Below, in pieces: positions 42,032 to 51,105 of a DNA stretch of 64,000 bases. The notes beneath the pieces are model-generated. The model saw only the letters and a list, made by a program, of their open reading frames with translations, was not told where the DNA came from and did not search any database. Positions within the stretch are counted from its first letter, which is position 1. Each line of letters opens with the position of its first letter. This DNA is from Actinomadura coerulea (lineage in GTDB: Bacteria > Actinomycetota > Actinomycetes > Streptosporangiales > Streptosporangiaceae). The stretch spans positions 6,200,001-6,264,000 of the forward strand of contig NZ_JACHMQ010000001.1 of assembly GCF_014208105.1 (NCBI RefSeq), written 5' to 3'. Made by a program: the position numbers and the translations under genes.

Positions 42032-42447
42032 CGACTACCGGCGGAACGACCTCCCGCCCGCGAACGGCAGGCTATGCGGCGCGGAGGCGGGGGAAGGGGA
42101 GGGGCGAACAGGTCGATGTTTCGCGGGTGCGCTCGTCGTCAGGGCTGTCAATGCCCTCAAGAAGGCCAAGATCGCCAAGTTCCGGTTCGTTCTCGACAGC
42201 GGATTCGGTCTCCAGACCGGCGAGTGACTCCTGAAGTAGCCGAGGGGCCCGCTTGCTCGGACAGTTGAGAAACGGCGGGCGGCCCGCAGCAATGTGCCGC
42301 AACAGGCCAGCCGCCCACCATCCGCCACCATGCTCTGTACAGTCCCTTTCGGGGCTGGCCGCCGGTACGGCATGAGCTCGGTTGTGCGTGTGGCGACGCA
42401 GTCGCGGCGCCTGAAGATTTCACCTCCCCGCACGTCAGGAGCCGACG
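42032..42447. other. 416-bp gap, no gene seen
   Basis: Short open frames on both strands show no family similarity. The segment should contain the promoter for the gene at 42448. No hairpin or repeat stands out. Confidence 0.45.
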
Positions 42448-43701
42448 ATGGATGACGAGATTCAGCTGATCAGTGACGGCGATGGGCTGGCGGTCATCGG
42501 GGATCCGACGACTGTCGAACAGTTCCTCGCCTCTGAGGGACTGCCGTCGAAGGAACTTCGACTGCGACGGCTGGGATCCGCCCTCAACACCGGCGCCGCG
42601 GTCGCCCAGGCGGGCTCGGAGATCGCCGCCAACTCGGGTCGCTGGGTGAAGCTGACCAGGGAGTCCGCACAGGCGATCAATAAGTACGGGCTGAGGGAGA
42701 GCAAGAAATCAGGTCTCAGCACAGGCGTGCTTAAGGGGAACAAGGGCCAGATCAAGGGGTTCGTCGAGTTCGTGAAGGGACCCGGATCGCTTCTGAGCAA
42801 TCCGGCGATCCTGGCCGGTGCCGCGGGGATCATGGCGCAGGTCGCGATGCAGCAGACCATGGACGAGATCACCGACTACCTCGCCGCGATCGACGAGAAG
42901 GTCGACGACGTGCTCCGCGCTCAGAGGGACGCCGTGCTGGCCAGGATGATCGGAGTGGGCCTCGTCATCGAGGAGTCCATGACCATTCGAGAGAAGAGGG
43001 GCCGCGTCGACGAGGTCACGTGGTCGAAGGTGCAGACCGCGCCGACGACGATCGCGGAGACCCAGGCGTACGCGCTGCGTCAACTCGATGCGGCAACGGA
43101 GAAGCTGGAACGCGGAACCAAGGTCGGTGATCTCGCCAAGGCGGCCAGGGAGGCGGAGTCCAAGGGCAAGGAGTGGCTCGCCGTTCTAGCGCGATGCTTC
43201 CAACTGCAGGATGCGATCGCCGTACTCGAACTCGACCGGGTGCTGGACGTGTCTCCGGAGGAGTTGGACGGGCATCGCCTCGGACTGAAGGCTGCCCGGC
43301 AGCACAGACTAGAACTCATCGCGGAGAGCACCGAGCGCCTGATGGCCCGCATGGAAGCGGCTGTCGGCACGGCCAACACCAAGGTCCTCATGCATCCAGC
43401 GAAGGCCCCGGCCGTAGTGCAGTCCAGCAATCAGGTCTCGACCGCCATCGTCGAATTCCACGAGCGGCTCGGAATCGAGAGCGCTCGGCAGTCGTCAGAG
43501 GCAAGACGATGGGCGGACGCGGCCAAGGAGGTGAGGGACAAGGCGCTCGAGACAGGAGCAGACCGCGTCGACACCGCCAAGCGCCTCGGCAACGAGACCC
43601 TCGATCTGGCCAAGTCGGCGAAGGGCAAACTCTCCGACCGAATCGCCGAGCGAGCACTCCGTCGGCAGGGGGACGACAAGGAGCGCGCAGAGAAGGAATG
43701 A
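42448..43701 (+). CDS. Hypothetical alpha-helical protein with one hydrophobic segment
   Basis: A 417-residue protein, family not recognised. It begins MDDEIQLISDGDGLAVIGDP, a compact beta-alpha unit that looks like a nucleotide- or protein-interaction module. Residues 110-140 are hydrophobic (LLSNPAILAGAAGIMAQVAM), and the rest is charged helices with likely coiled coils (about 140-175, 215-235 and 340-410; AKRLGNETLDLAKSAKGKL). CAGGAG precedes the ATG. The arrangement, a soluble head plus hydrophobic hairpin plus long helices, recalls pore-forming or membrane-binding effectors, but nothing proves it. It is a single gene between the XRE trio and a YqeB-like gene. Confidence 0.7.
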   Translation: MDDEIQLISDGDGLAVIGDPTTVEQFLASEGLPSKELRLRRLGSALNTGAAVAQAGSEIAANSGRWVKLTRESAQAINKYGLRESKKSGLSTGVLKGNKGQIKGFVEFVKGPGSLLSNPAILAGAAGIMAQVAMQQTMDEITDYLAAIDEKVDDVLRAQRDAVLARMIGVGLVIEESMTIREKRGRVDEVTWSKVQTAPTTIAETQAYALRQLDAATEKLERGTKVGDLAKAAREAESKGKEWLAVLARCFQLQDAIAVLELDRVLDVSPEELDGHRLGLKAARQHRLELIAESTERLMARMEAAVGTANTKVLMHPAKAPAVVQSSNQVSTAIVEFHERLGIESARQSSEARRWADAAKEVRDKALETGADRVDTAKRLGNETLDLAKSAKGKLSDRIAERALRRQGDDKERAEKE

Positions 43702-43729
43702 GCGGGCGCCGACCGCGAGTGCCATAACG

Positions 43730-44425
43730 TCATCGCCGGCCGGGGCCGCGCCAGTACTGTTGCCGGCCCTTGTCGCGTATGACGATGCCGATCCGTGCCA
43801 GCTCGCGGCGCAGTTCCTTGACGGAGGCGCCGGAATCCGAGGACTTCATGGCCTCCGCGCGGGCCGCGAGCAGTGCGTTCGCCAGTTCGGGCAGTTCCGG
43901 GGTCTTGGGAACCCAGATCCGGAACTCGTCCTCGTACGGATCATCGGTCACCCAGGCGTAGCCGTTTTCGGTGAAGGCCGCGGCCAGGCGCCGGGCGTTG
44001 AAGTCGCACTTCTCCCGGGCGATCTCCTCGCCCTTGGGGCCGAGCAGCACCAGCCGGTCCTTCTCCCGGAAGACGTGGCCGACCTGTTCGCGGGCGATCT
44101 CCTGGACGTGACCGGTCCGCTTCAGGATCACCCGCTCGGCGGACACGGTGACCGAGGTCTTCTCCAGGGAGTCGAAGAAGATCAGCGCCGTTCCCGCGAG
44201 CGCCCCCAGGGCGACCAGGCCGACGGTGAGCCACGGTTCGGGGATGGAGACCAGCAGTCGGGCGGGGCCCCGCATCGGTGCCCAACGCAGGCCCACCAGC
44301 CAGTTCGCCAGCGGATCGAGCAGCCAGGCGACACCTGCCAGCAGCACTGCCGCCGCCGCGTACAGCGCCCCCTGAGCCCACGTCGACCGGGCCAGCGTGG
44401 TGGAAGCAGCCGGATGCGATCGCAT
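43730..44425 (-). CDS. YqeB-like membrane protein
   Basis: A 231-residue protein with two membrane helices (about 18-42 and 64-86), then a PH-like beta domain (SVTVSAERVILKRTGHVQEI, about 91-110) and a C-terminal helix with EFRIWVPKTPELPELANALL. This order matches YqeB-type actinobacterial membrane proteins. Function unknown. It lies 2 bp after the stop of another membrane-protein gene on the same strand, so they form an operon. Confidence 0.75.
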   Translation of the reverse strand: MRSHPAASTTLARSTWAQGALYAAAAVLLAGVAWLLDPLANWLVGLRWAPMRGPARLLVSIPEPWLTVGLVALGALAGTALIFFDSLEKTSVTVSAERVILKRTGHVQEIAREQVGHVFREKDRLVLLGPKGEEIAREKCDFNARRLAAAFTENGYAWVTDDPYEDEFRIWVPKTPELPELANALLAARAEAMKSSDSGASVKELRRELARIGIVIRDKGRQQYWRGPGRR

Positions 44426-44427
44426 GT

Positions 44428-45447
44428 TCAGGACCTTCCAGGCGGCGCGACGGTCCCCTTGGAACGGCGCAGATAATGGTCGATGCGGTTCACGAGGAGC
44501 AGCACGCCCACCAGAAGCGCGCTGTTGACGGCGTACTTGGCCGGATACGACGTCTCACCGAGCGGCTCGACCACAAAGGCCAGCGCCGAGTTGACCACGA
44601 GCGCGGCCCCGCCGGCCGCCAGGACGTGCCGATGGTTCCAGCCGCGGCGACCGGAATACCGAATCAGGCATCCGGCCGCGACAGCGAGGGCGAGCGCTGC
44701 CAGCGCCACCCCCGCCCAGGACGCCGGTGCCAACTGGTTGGTGCCCCACAGCACCACGGCGCCGCATCCCACCAGCCACGGCGGTGGAACCCGGCCCGGT
44801 ACGGGCGCGGACCGGCGGAGAAGGACGAACGCGGCGATGCCCAGCAGTACGGCGATCGCCGCGGTGGTGCCCAGTTGCGCCGGGCTCGCCATGAAGTCCC
44901 TGGTGTGCTCCCTGAAGATGATCGCCGCGCCCAGCCCGTACAGCACGAGCATCGTCGTGATGCCGGTCCGTCCGAGCCATGGACGTCCCGCGTAGCGCGG
45001 CGCGCACGCCTCGACGACCGCGATGGGGGCGCCGAAACTCCAGATCACGTGGCCCGCGACGAAGCCCAGCAGGTACTTGGCGCTGAGGCCCAGTTCCGGG
45101 ATGTGGGTCGGGAGCCGCTCGCGGTCCCAGGACGGCTCGTCCACGAAGTCGGGATTGAACAGGCTCTGGTCGATCAGCCCCGCCTGGACGAGCCCGAACG
45201 CCGCAGCCAGCAGCACCATCGTCGGCCAGCCCCGGCCGGTGCGGCGGGCGGCCTCGCGGATCAGTACCGCGACGGTCCCGTAGAGCGGCGCGAGGATGAG
45301 CAGCCCGCCGAGCAACTCCAGCGGACGCCCGATGATCTGGTCGTAGCCGATGAGGTACTCGGCGCAGACCGCTGACAGCAGCACCAGCGCCACCACCAGC
45401 GCCATCCGGCGCGGCAGCGGAGGCGGGCCGGGGGCATCCACATCCAT
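44428..45447 (-). CDS. Polytopic membrane protein of unknown function
   Basis: A 339-residue protein with about nine hydrophobic helices (for example near 14-31, 44-64, 75-92, 120-142, 160-176, 190-210, 222-240, 243-262 and 276-296). The loop with PSWDRERLPTHIPELG near 104-119 is probably extracellular. No catalytic motif is recognised. It is the first gene of a two-gene unit with the YqeB-like gene (2-bp gap). Codon use is normal for the genome. Confidence 0.75.
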   Translation of the reverse strand: MDVDAPGPPPLPRRMALVVALVLLSAVCAEYLIGYDQIIGRPLELLGGLLILAPLYGTVAVLIREAARRTGRGWPTMVLLAAAFGLVQAGLIDQSLFNPDFVDEPSWDRERLPTHIPELGLSAKYLLGFVAGHVIWSFGAPIAVVEACAPRYAGRPWLGRTGITTMLVLYGLGAAIIFREHTRDFMASPAQLGTTAAIAVLLGIAAFVLLRRSAPVPGRVPPPWLVGCGAVVLWGTNQLAPASWAGVALAALALAVAAGCLIRYSGRRGWNHRHVLAAGGAALVVNSALAFVVEPLGETSYPAKYAVNSALLVGVLLLVNRIDHYLRRSKGTVAPPGRS

Positions 45448-45659
45448 GATCTTGAACCTAGAAGTCCGGCCCCGCGCCGGCAGCCGCCCAAAGGCGATCG
45501 TCGCCGCTCAAAGGTCGGTACCTGACCAGGCTTTGGTCGCCCTGCTCAGGGACGTGCGCCGCGACGACCTCGTGCAAGCGGTCCGGGTGGGCCATGGCCG
45601 CTGGACGGCCACCTAAATGATCTCTCGGCGCGTCAGTCGAGGCATTAGGATCCCCCGCT

Positions 45660-46406
45660 ATGTGGCTTCCCTGGCGCTTTGTCGCCTGCGCGACCGTGGT
45701 GTACGCCAGTGTGGCCGGGTGCGGAGGCGACGGCGGCCAGAAGCCGAGTTCGAACGGGCGCAGCGGTTTCCCGGCAGCCGCGCCCAGCCCCTTGCCGGCT
45801 TCGTCCAGCAAAACCGTTGAACCTTCGCGACTTCAGGCTGCTCTCATCACCAAGAAGTCTGGTCAGCAGGTCCTGTCCGGCCCAGCCAGTGGGAGGTACG
45901 GAGACTTGCGCGACGACGACTCTCCGTCCAGAGGCATGCCCGGAGTGCCCGCGCGATGCCAGCACGGGGAGGGCGGCCCGGCACAATGGCCCGCGACGGT
46001 CGATGACGCCCCCTCGGCCCAGGTCATCTACCAGTCCGGGCCGGACGGGGTCGGCGAGACGCTCATCTGGGTCCCGGAGGACACGGACATGGCTCGCCTA
46101 CGTCTGACGATCCCTGCCATCTGCGGGCGCGAGGCGACCACCGAGGTGCAAGGCCGAACAATGATCGTCACCACGAAACCCCTGAGCAAGTCCCAGTTGC
46201 CCGCCATTCCCGATGCCGAACTGACCGGCAACCGACTCACGATGACATTCCCCGACGCGGGCATGTCTGCGTACACCACCTGGATCAACGTCCGTTCCGG
46301 CCAGTTGGTGATGGCCATGGCGTTCATGGGGACCGAAGAAGGGCTGGGCGCGCACAAGCGCACCGTCGCCGCCGCCTGGAGCCAGGCCCAAGCGGCCGTG
46401 AAGTAG
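45660..46406 (+). CDS. Putative lipoprotein
   Basis: A 248-residue exported protein with a short signal and lipobox YASVAGC (Cys21), so it is probably lipid-anchored on the outer face of the membrane. A Ser/Pro-rich linker (28-55) precedes a beta-rich domain with two cysteines (near 100 and 155) that may pair. The family is not recognised. TAGGAT 8 nt before the ATG could be a -10 for a nearly leaderless transcript. Nothing nearby indicates its role. Confidence 0.7.
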   Translation: MWLPWRFVACATVVYASVAGCGGDGGQKPSSNGRSGFPAAAPSPLPASSSKTVEPSRLQAALITKKSGQQVLSGPASGRYGDLRDDDSPSRGMPGVPARCQHGEGGPAQWPATVDDAPSAQVIYQSGPDGVGETLIWVPEDTDMARLRLTIPAICGREATTEVQGRTMIVTTKPLSKSQLPAIPDAELTGNRLTMTFPDAGMSAYTTWINVRSGQLVMAMAFMGTEEGLGAHKRTVAAAWSQAQAAVK

Positions 46407-46665
46407 CCGCCACCATCAGGCCCACACGCACCCTGCTCGGCATCGAGGTACCTGGCGCGGGCCTCGCAGGGCGGACCTGCCGACACAGATGATCGCTGTA
46501 GCCGCCCGACGCCACACCCGATCCCGCCCCGGTCGGCAATATCGTCTTCGCACTCCTCGTCGCCCGGTGAACACCCGCGCCGGATCGCGGGCCACAACTT
46601 GCCTACTCCGTCGGCAGATTCGCATGGCGACGTGGGTCGCTGACGGGGGTCCTGCATTGGTCGGC

Positions 46666-47325
46666 CTACTGATGTCGCCAAGCCGCAGCGCATACCTCTA
46701 CCCAGGTCGCGAGGTCGGGCACACGATCGATCGTGAGTAGTGAGTACGGCGGGGAACCGTCCAGTGGTGTGACATCTTCGAACGCGTGGTCCGGTGCGAA
46801 GAGAAGGAGTCGACCGTCGTCCCGATGCGCCAGCGTGAGATTTCCGTTCGCCTCTACGGCGACGGCGTAGTACTCCTCCGGGTTGATGGAAACCTCCAGG
46901 CCGTCGCCTTCCCAGAGCCAGGCGTAGTCGGCCAGGACCTCCGAGACTCGTACACACGTCGCCTGAGCCGTGAGCACCTGGTTCTGGTTGCACCACCAGG
47001 TGCTGGGTTCGCCGAACCTCTCGACGATTCCGCCGCAGAGCTTCCAGAAGTTCTTGTGCGTCTCCGGAAACGACCCGCCGTCCGCATCCCCGGGAGGGTT
47101 GCAGAGCCATCCCCGTCGACCGTCCGGCGGTCCCCACGCCAGCAGCTCGTACGCACTGTCTCCGACGGAGACGGGGGTGAGAGTCGTCGAGCCGAGCAGT
47201 GCGGACAGTTCAGGCAGGTCTTCGGCCGTTCCGCGGGTCCACGGCTGTGGCTCGCCCGCTACGGCGCTCTCTCCGGGTTGGAGGAACCATGAAACCTCCT
47301 GGAGAAACCGCTCCCAGTCGCTCAT
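46666..47325 (-). CDS. SUKH/SMI1-like protein, possible immunity protein
   Basis: A 219-residue soluble protein: LPELSALLGSTTLTPVSVGD near 37-56, GWLCNPPGDADGGSFPETHK near 72-91, FWKLCGGIVERFGEP near 93-107 and EYYAVAVEANGNLTLAHRDD near 150-169. The pattern of short hydrophobic strands around a central FxxLC/G helix resembles the SUKH (SMI1/KNR4) superfamily, many members of which neutralise polymorphic toxins. No toxin gene is adjacent. Assignment is by look only. Confidence 0.6.
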   Translation of the reverse strand: MSDWERFLQEVSWFLQPGESAVAGEPQPWTRGTAEDLPELSALLGSTTLTPVSVGDSAYELLAWGPPDGRRGWLCNPPGDADGGSFPETHKNFWKLCGGIVERFGEPSTWWCNQNQVLTAQATCVRVSEVLADYAWLWEGDGLEVSINPEEYYAVAVEANGNLTLAHRDDGRLLLFAPDHAFEDVTPLDGSPPYSLLTIDRVPDLATWVEVCAAAWRHQ

Positions 47326-47413
47326 CCTCCGATGATGGCAGGTCCGCCTTTGCCTACCGGTGGCGCGCCCTTGTCGACGCGTTGGTCCGATGCTCTTCGT
47401 CAGCGCTGGTTGC

Positions 47414-47797
47414 TTAGGGGATGGGCGCTTGGGCCCGGTAGTCCCAGACCCGGTTCAATTCGATCTGGTAGTAGAGCGCGTGGAGGCCGAAGAAGAACGA
47501 CAGGATCAGCCCGATCCAGCCGTTACAGGAGGGCCGTCGGTAGGCCGAGTCCTGCATCCGCGCGATCCGCTCGCCCGTCCGGAAGATAGAGACGTAGGGC
47601 GGCACGATGATGATCCACCCGACGAGGACGGCCAGCAGGGCGAGGCCAGGGTTCACCTCCACACCCGAGTCGCGCGCCTCTCGGTTGATCTTGTACCACC
47701 ACACGAAGTAATAGATCCCAAGGGTGATGAGTGGCCAGACCAGCCAGGTCAGAACCGGATTGCGTCGCTTGCCCGCCGTAGCATGCTCCTCATTCAT
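47414..47797 (-). CDS. DUF4234 membrane protein
   Basis: A 127-residue protein with three membrane helices, the first in the typical DUF4234 form: PVLTWLVWPLITLGIYYFVW at 14-33 (in part), then YKINREARDSG. Further helices lie near 50-68 and 92-112. ATG 47797 (MNEEHATAGKRRN) is chosen as the normal family start. The open frame continues about 60 codons upstream into a noticeably AT-richer stretch (47800-47880) that is more likely a promoter region. Function unknown. Confidence 0.8.
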   Translation of the reverse strand: MNEEHATAGKRRNPVLTWLVWPLITLGIYYFVWWYKINREARDSGVEVNPGLALLAVLVGWIIIVPPYVSIFRTGERIARMQDSAYRRPSCNGWIGLILSFFFGLHALYYQIELNRVWDYRAQAPIP

Positions 47798-48016
47798 GCT
47801 GTTACGATATTCTGCGGTCTGCCATTCTATTGCATCGTAAATACCAAGAGTTGAAATATTATCGTCAATCTGGCTCGCCCAGGCATGTGCATGGTTGGGC
47901 CGCCATCTGCTGATGTTGGGCGACGGGGTCACCGTCGTGCAGTCTGACACTGGATAACCCAATGCCATGTGCGTCACCCTGCGATGTCATTCAGCCATGA
48001 TGTGCGCGACTGCAAA

Positions 48017-49366
48017 TTAGCGGCCGAAGTCGAAGAAGGGGTCGCCGTCCGAAAGGGGACGTGGTTGCGGGTGGGGTTCCTGTCGCGCGGATGGAATGGG
48101 CGGCTTTTCGCGTACTCGAAAGGTGTCCTGGTCGATGGGGTCTGATACCTGGCGGACGGCCTCGGCCATCTCGGCGTTCGGCCATCTCGTCGTGGAGTCC
48201 CAGGTGCACTGAGCGAACTGAAAGAATACGTAGCTCGGGTCACTCGATCCGGGAATGTAGTGTAGGCGGGCGCCGCTGAAATCCGTCCCGGTGAGGTCGG
48301 CGCCGGTGAAAACGGCTGCCACCAGGTGGGCGCCGATGAACTTGGTCCGCACGAGCCTGGCGCCATTGAAGCACGAGGCGCCGGCCTCGGGGGCGCCGCC
48401 GAGGTAGACACCGGTCAGGTCGGCATCGGTCAGGTCGGTGTCGATGAAGCAGCCGACGATGCCGAAGTCGGCGTCGCGTAGATCCGCGCCGACGAGTTTG
48501 GCGCCGGTGAACTGGGCTCCCGCGCCCGGGGCCCGGCTCGGTTCGGCCGAGGAGAGATCGGCATGGCGCAGATCGGCTCCACTGAGGTCGGCGCCTGTGA
48601 GGTCGGTGCCCTCGGGGAACCGGACGCCCCGCAGGTCGGCCCCATGCAGGTCCTTGCCGACGAGCCGGGCGATGGTCTCGGCGCTGCTGTCATCGATCAG
48701 TTCCGCCAGGTTCTCCGGTAAGCCGGACGGCCGACTGGCCCCTGTCCGCTCGCCGGTGATGGCGTCTTCGGGGACGACCCTTCCGTGCAGCGCGTGCAGG
48801 GAGAAACCGTCGCGGTAGCGTAGTGCCGGACCTGTGCGACAGTGCAGCACCAAGGGGTCTTCCCCGGGCCTTGGCGCGGTGGCGAGACGGATCTGGGCGG
48901 GACGCTCGCACACCAGGCAGATCTTCTCGAAGGGCCACCAGCCGCCGCAGGACTCGATGAGTTCTCTCCACAGCGCCAGCCTGCGATTCCAGACCTCCCG
49001 GCGTCGTTTACGGGCAAACCATCTGCCCCTCTTGCCCTGACGACCGCTGAGCAGGGTCAGCAGGAACTCGCCCGGTTCCGGCACACCGTGGGCGGCCGCG
49101 ATCGCCTGGGGCTTCGGCGTGCCGAACTCACTCCAGTTCCAATCGGGATCCCCGCGGGGCGAGTCGATCCACACCAGCTGAGGCTGCGGCGCGCCGACCA
49201 GTTCGTACAACCCGCGGACCGCCGCCTCGGCGGCAGGCCGGTCGGCCGGCTCAGTGGCTTGCCGTCCCGCCCAATCGGGCAGGCGAGCGGCCAGCCGTGT
49301 GATTTCCAGTCCGGCAATCTCCGGCCTGACATAGATCTCGGTGTTGAACGGGCGAGGCAGCGCCAT
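48017..49366 (-). CDS. DUF6745-like protein with pentapeptide repeats
   Basis: A 449-residue soluble protein. The first 215 residues resemble DUF6745 (ELIESCGGWWPFEKICLVCE, ALRYRDGFSLHALHGRVVPE). Residues about 240-370 form pentapeptide repeats of the A(D/N)LxG type (LHGADLRGVRF, LTGADLSGADLRHADL, LTDADLTGVYLGG), which fold into a right-handed beta-helix. The last 75 residues are unassigned. DUF6745 alone is a common actinomycete protein of unknown role. Fusion to a pentapeptide helix is unusual and suggests a scaffolding or binding role. The ATG is at 49366. Confidence 0.82.
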   Translation of the reverse strand: MALPRPFNTEIYVRPEIAGLEITRLAARLPDWAGRQATEPADRPAAEAAVRGLYELVGAPQPQLVWIDSPRGDPDWNWSEFGTPKPQAIAAAHGVPEPGEFLLTLLSGRQGKRGRWFARKRRREVWNRRLALWRELIESCGGWWPFEKICLVCERPAQIRLATAPRPGEDPLVLHCRTGPALRYRDGFSLHALHGRVVPEDAITGERTGASRPSGLPENLAELIDDSSAETIARLVGKDLHGADLRGVRFPEGTDLTGADLSGADLRHADLSSAEPSRAPGAGAQFTGAKLVGADLRDADFGIVGCFIDTDLTDADLTGVYLGGAPEAGASCFNGARLVRTKFIGAHLVAAVFTGADLTGTDFSGARLHYIPGSSDPSYVFFQFAQCTWDSTTRWPNAEMAEAVRQVSDPIDQDTFRVREKPPIPSARQEPHPQPRPLSDGDPFFDFGR

Positions 49367-49376
49367 ACTCGGTCCC

Positions 49377-49516
49377 TATCACGGGACGCGTCACGCATCC
49401 AGGCCCGAGCCATTACGGCCCGGATCAACGGCACCGGCATGCTCACCGTCCTGGACTGGGCCAGCGACCCGGCCTGCCGGGGCCCGTGGGTGCTGGTCTA
49501 CGACGGCACCCGCTGA
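49377..49516 (+). pseudogene. Possible C-terminal remnant of a mobile-element gene
   Basis: About 46 codons end in MLTVLDWASDPACRGPWVLV and YDGTR before a TGA at 49514-49516. The segment has coding-like composition and a plausible domain end, but no start or upstream part, since the DUF6745 gene begins on the other strand at 49366. It marks the left edge of the decayed element. The identity is unknown. Confidence 0.35.
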
Positions 49517-49620
49517 TGGCAGGCGGCGCGGCCGAGTGGCTCCCGCTGACCGCGCTGCGCCCCGGCCCGGGACCGTTCCGGCAGCACGGCCCCTCGTGGC
49601 AGGACCGACCGCCCCGATGA
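49516..49620 (+). CDS. Very small ORF coupled to the remnant upstream
   Basis: A 34-residue frame (MAGGAAEWLPLTALRPGPGP...) whose ATG shares a base with the preceding TGA (TGATG) and which ends 6 bp before a strong hairpin. The coupling and the terminator suggest a real last gene of a lost operon. The protein is too short to classify. Confidence 0.35.
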   Translation: MAGGAAEWLPLTALRPGPGPFRQHGPSWQDRPPR

Positions 49621-49626
49621 AAAGAG

Positions 49627-49659
49627 GGTTCCCCGGGTGCGACGTGCACCCGGGGAACC
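49627..49659. terminator. Strong bidirectional hairpin
   Basis: GGTTCCCCGGGTGC at 49627-49640 pairs perfectly with 49646-49659, with a GACGT loop, preceded by AAAAGAG. It lies between the small plus-strand ORF and the minus-strand gene ending at 49676, and fits both as terminator. Confidence 0.8.
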
Positions 49660-49675
49660 TGGAAGTGAAGCCGGT

Positions 49676-50025
49676 CTACCCGCGAAGGTCCCGAACCAGC
49701 TGCTCGGCCGGGATCGGGAGTCGCGGTCGTAGGCCCCGGGCTCGAATGTGTCGCCGGACAGGTCGACCTTGATCGGCCGACCCCACGCGTAGAACGTCCT
49801 GAAGTTGAGGCCGACCTGCGTGATGAGCCGCCGTGCGTCCTCGACAGACATGGTCTTGGACGCGTTCGGGTCGCTGGCCCCGCGCCCGAGGGGCTCGGTG
49901 CCGTTGACGAGTGCGGCCAGGACCGCGGCCTTGTCCAGCCCGGCGATGTTGACGGTGCCCGTCATGGTCGGCACGCGGTTCGCCTTGCCGGTGACCGCGC
50001 GCTTCATGCGCTCGATGAGACGCAT
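49676..50025 (-). pseudogene. Frameshifted small mobile-element protein
   Basis: From ATG 50025 (AGGAGAT upstream) the frame reads TMTGTVNIAGLDKAAVLAAL, then MSVEDARRLITQVGLNF, then IKVDLSGDTFEPGAYDRD. This is the pattern of a short protein found in actinomycete integrative elements and plasmids. After YDRD (near 49725) the frame runs on into nonsense. A one-base shift instead gives the natural ending PAEQLVRDLRG and a TAG at 49676-49678. The gene is therefore broken by a single-base indel, unless it is decoded by frameshifting. The role of the family is unknown. Confidence 0.65.
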
Positions 50026-50112
50026 CGTTGATCATCTCCTTTGTGCAGTCCCGGGTGGGACCGTCGCAAAAAAGACCGTTTGGTGCATGAGGGGATTCGG
50101 CAACACAGGTTG

Positions 50113-50400
50113 AGCCCGCTCATCTGAGGAGCCTGCTGAGTCCCTCGGCCAGGTCGTCGCCGAGTTGCGCGACATCGCTGAGGCCCTGCTGGTCCCGGCC
50201 GCCCAGGGGGAGCGGCCGCGCTGATGGCAGTGGCGCAGCCGCAGAGCCGCCGCCTGGGCGATGCGCGGCGCCGAGGCCGGCGAGACCACACAGGAGGCAT
50301 CGCCATGAGGCACACGTGGGCCTGCTGGTGGGCACGCCTGGCCCTGATCGACGTGCTGATGCCGGCCGGTGATCGCCGCGGGCGCGGTGTGGCTGGCATG
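50113..50400 (+). pseudogene. Remnants of small element genes before the integrase
   Basis: Two coding-like pieces follow each other. The first is a 36-codon frame ending ELRDIAEALLVPAAQGERPR with a TGA at 50221-50223. The second, coupled through TGATG, contains an internal ATG at 50305 after AGGAGG and reads RHTWACWWARLALIDVLMP; with one frameshift it continues IAAGAVWLACAH, which would be a membrane helix. Directly after that helix the sequence becomes integrase. This looks like a deletion that joined a small membrane-protein gene to the middle of int. Confidence 0.4.
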
Positions 50401-50403
50401 CGC

Positions 50404-50955
50404 GCACCTGGTCGCCTTCCGGGGGCTGCGTCGAGCCGAGGTCGCGGGACTGGCCTGGGCGGACACTGACCTCCAGGGGGCAGGCACGCTGACCGTCCGC
50501 GAGACACGTCCTGGCTCCATCTCGGTACTGCTGGGCTGGCGGGCCGTTCAGGAACGTGAAAGATCCGCCGCCGGCCCCGAGGTATGGGTGGACTCCGGAC
50601 GTGTCTTCACCCGCGAGGACGGGGCACGCCTGCGTCCCCAGTGGATCTCCACGCGGTTCGAGGACCTGATCAAGAAGTACGGACTCGTCCAGGCTTCCAC
50701 GACCTCCGACACGGAGCCGCGACGCTCGCCCTGCTCGGCAACGTCAACATAAAAGTGATCAGCGAGACGCTCGGCCATGCCCGCCATTCGTTCACCGCCG
50801 ACACCTACACCTGGGTGCTTCCCGAGGTGTCCCGTGCAGCGGCCGAGGCGGTGGCCGCGGTCGTCCCTCGCCGACCCCAGCCGAGACCGTCCGACGCCAC
50901 CAACGTGATCTCGTTCGCGGACCACCGTAACCGGCGCGGCCAAAACGCAGGGTAA
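50404..50955 (+). pseudogene. Tyrosine integrase, truncated and frameshifted (copy A)
   Basis: The catalytic half of a phage-type tyrosine recombinase. HLVAFRGLRRAEVAGLAWAD (50404 on) holds the first catalytic Arg. After KKYGL, near 50690, the frame shifts. The other frame continues FHDLRHGAATLALLGNVNIK (HxxR box), SETLGHARHSFTADTYTWVL (LGH and the nucleophile Tyr) and VSRAAAEAVAAVVPRR to a TAA at 50953. The N-terminal SAM-like domain and core-binding part are missing. With truncation and frameshift it should be inactive. Its 3' end points at the att core 150 bp away, the usual int-att layout of actinomycete integrative elements. Confidence 0.85.
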
Positions 50956-51057
50956 TCAAAGCCGAGCCGGTCAGCACCCACATCGTTCGGCGACGAAAGC
51001 GCTCCGCCCACAACCCGTGCACACCAGGCCAGGAGAAACGGACATCTGGAACGCGAC

Positions 51058-51097
51058 AGGGACTTCGCTCAAGATCTAGATCTTGGACGAAGTCCCT
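51058..51097. terminator. Long hairpin next to the att core, copy 1
   Basis: AGGGACTTCGCTCAAGATCT pairs with the following 20 bases with 18 of 20 positions matching. It lies between int and the tRNA-Ser core and may terminate both int and the tRNA transcript. It is conserved in copy 2. Confidence 0.7.
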
Positions 51098-51105
51098 GGT
51101 CAGTG

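Noticed and set aside
45458..45595. 45-residue frame on the minus strand (HPDRLHEVVAAHVPEQ...)
   Set aside because: Composition is slightly coding-like, but there is no ribosome site, no family match and no partner. It lies within the promoter region of two flanking genes.
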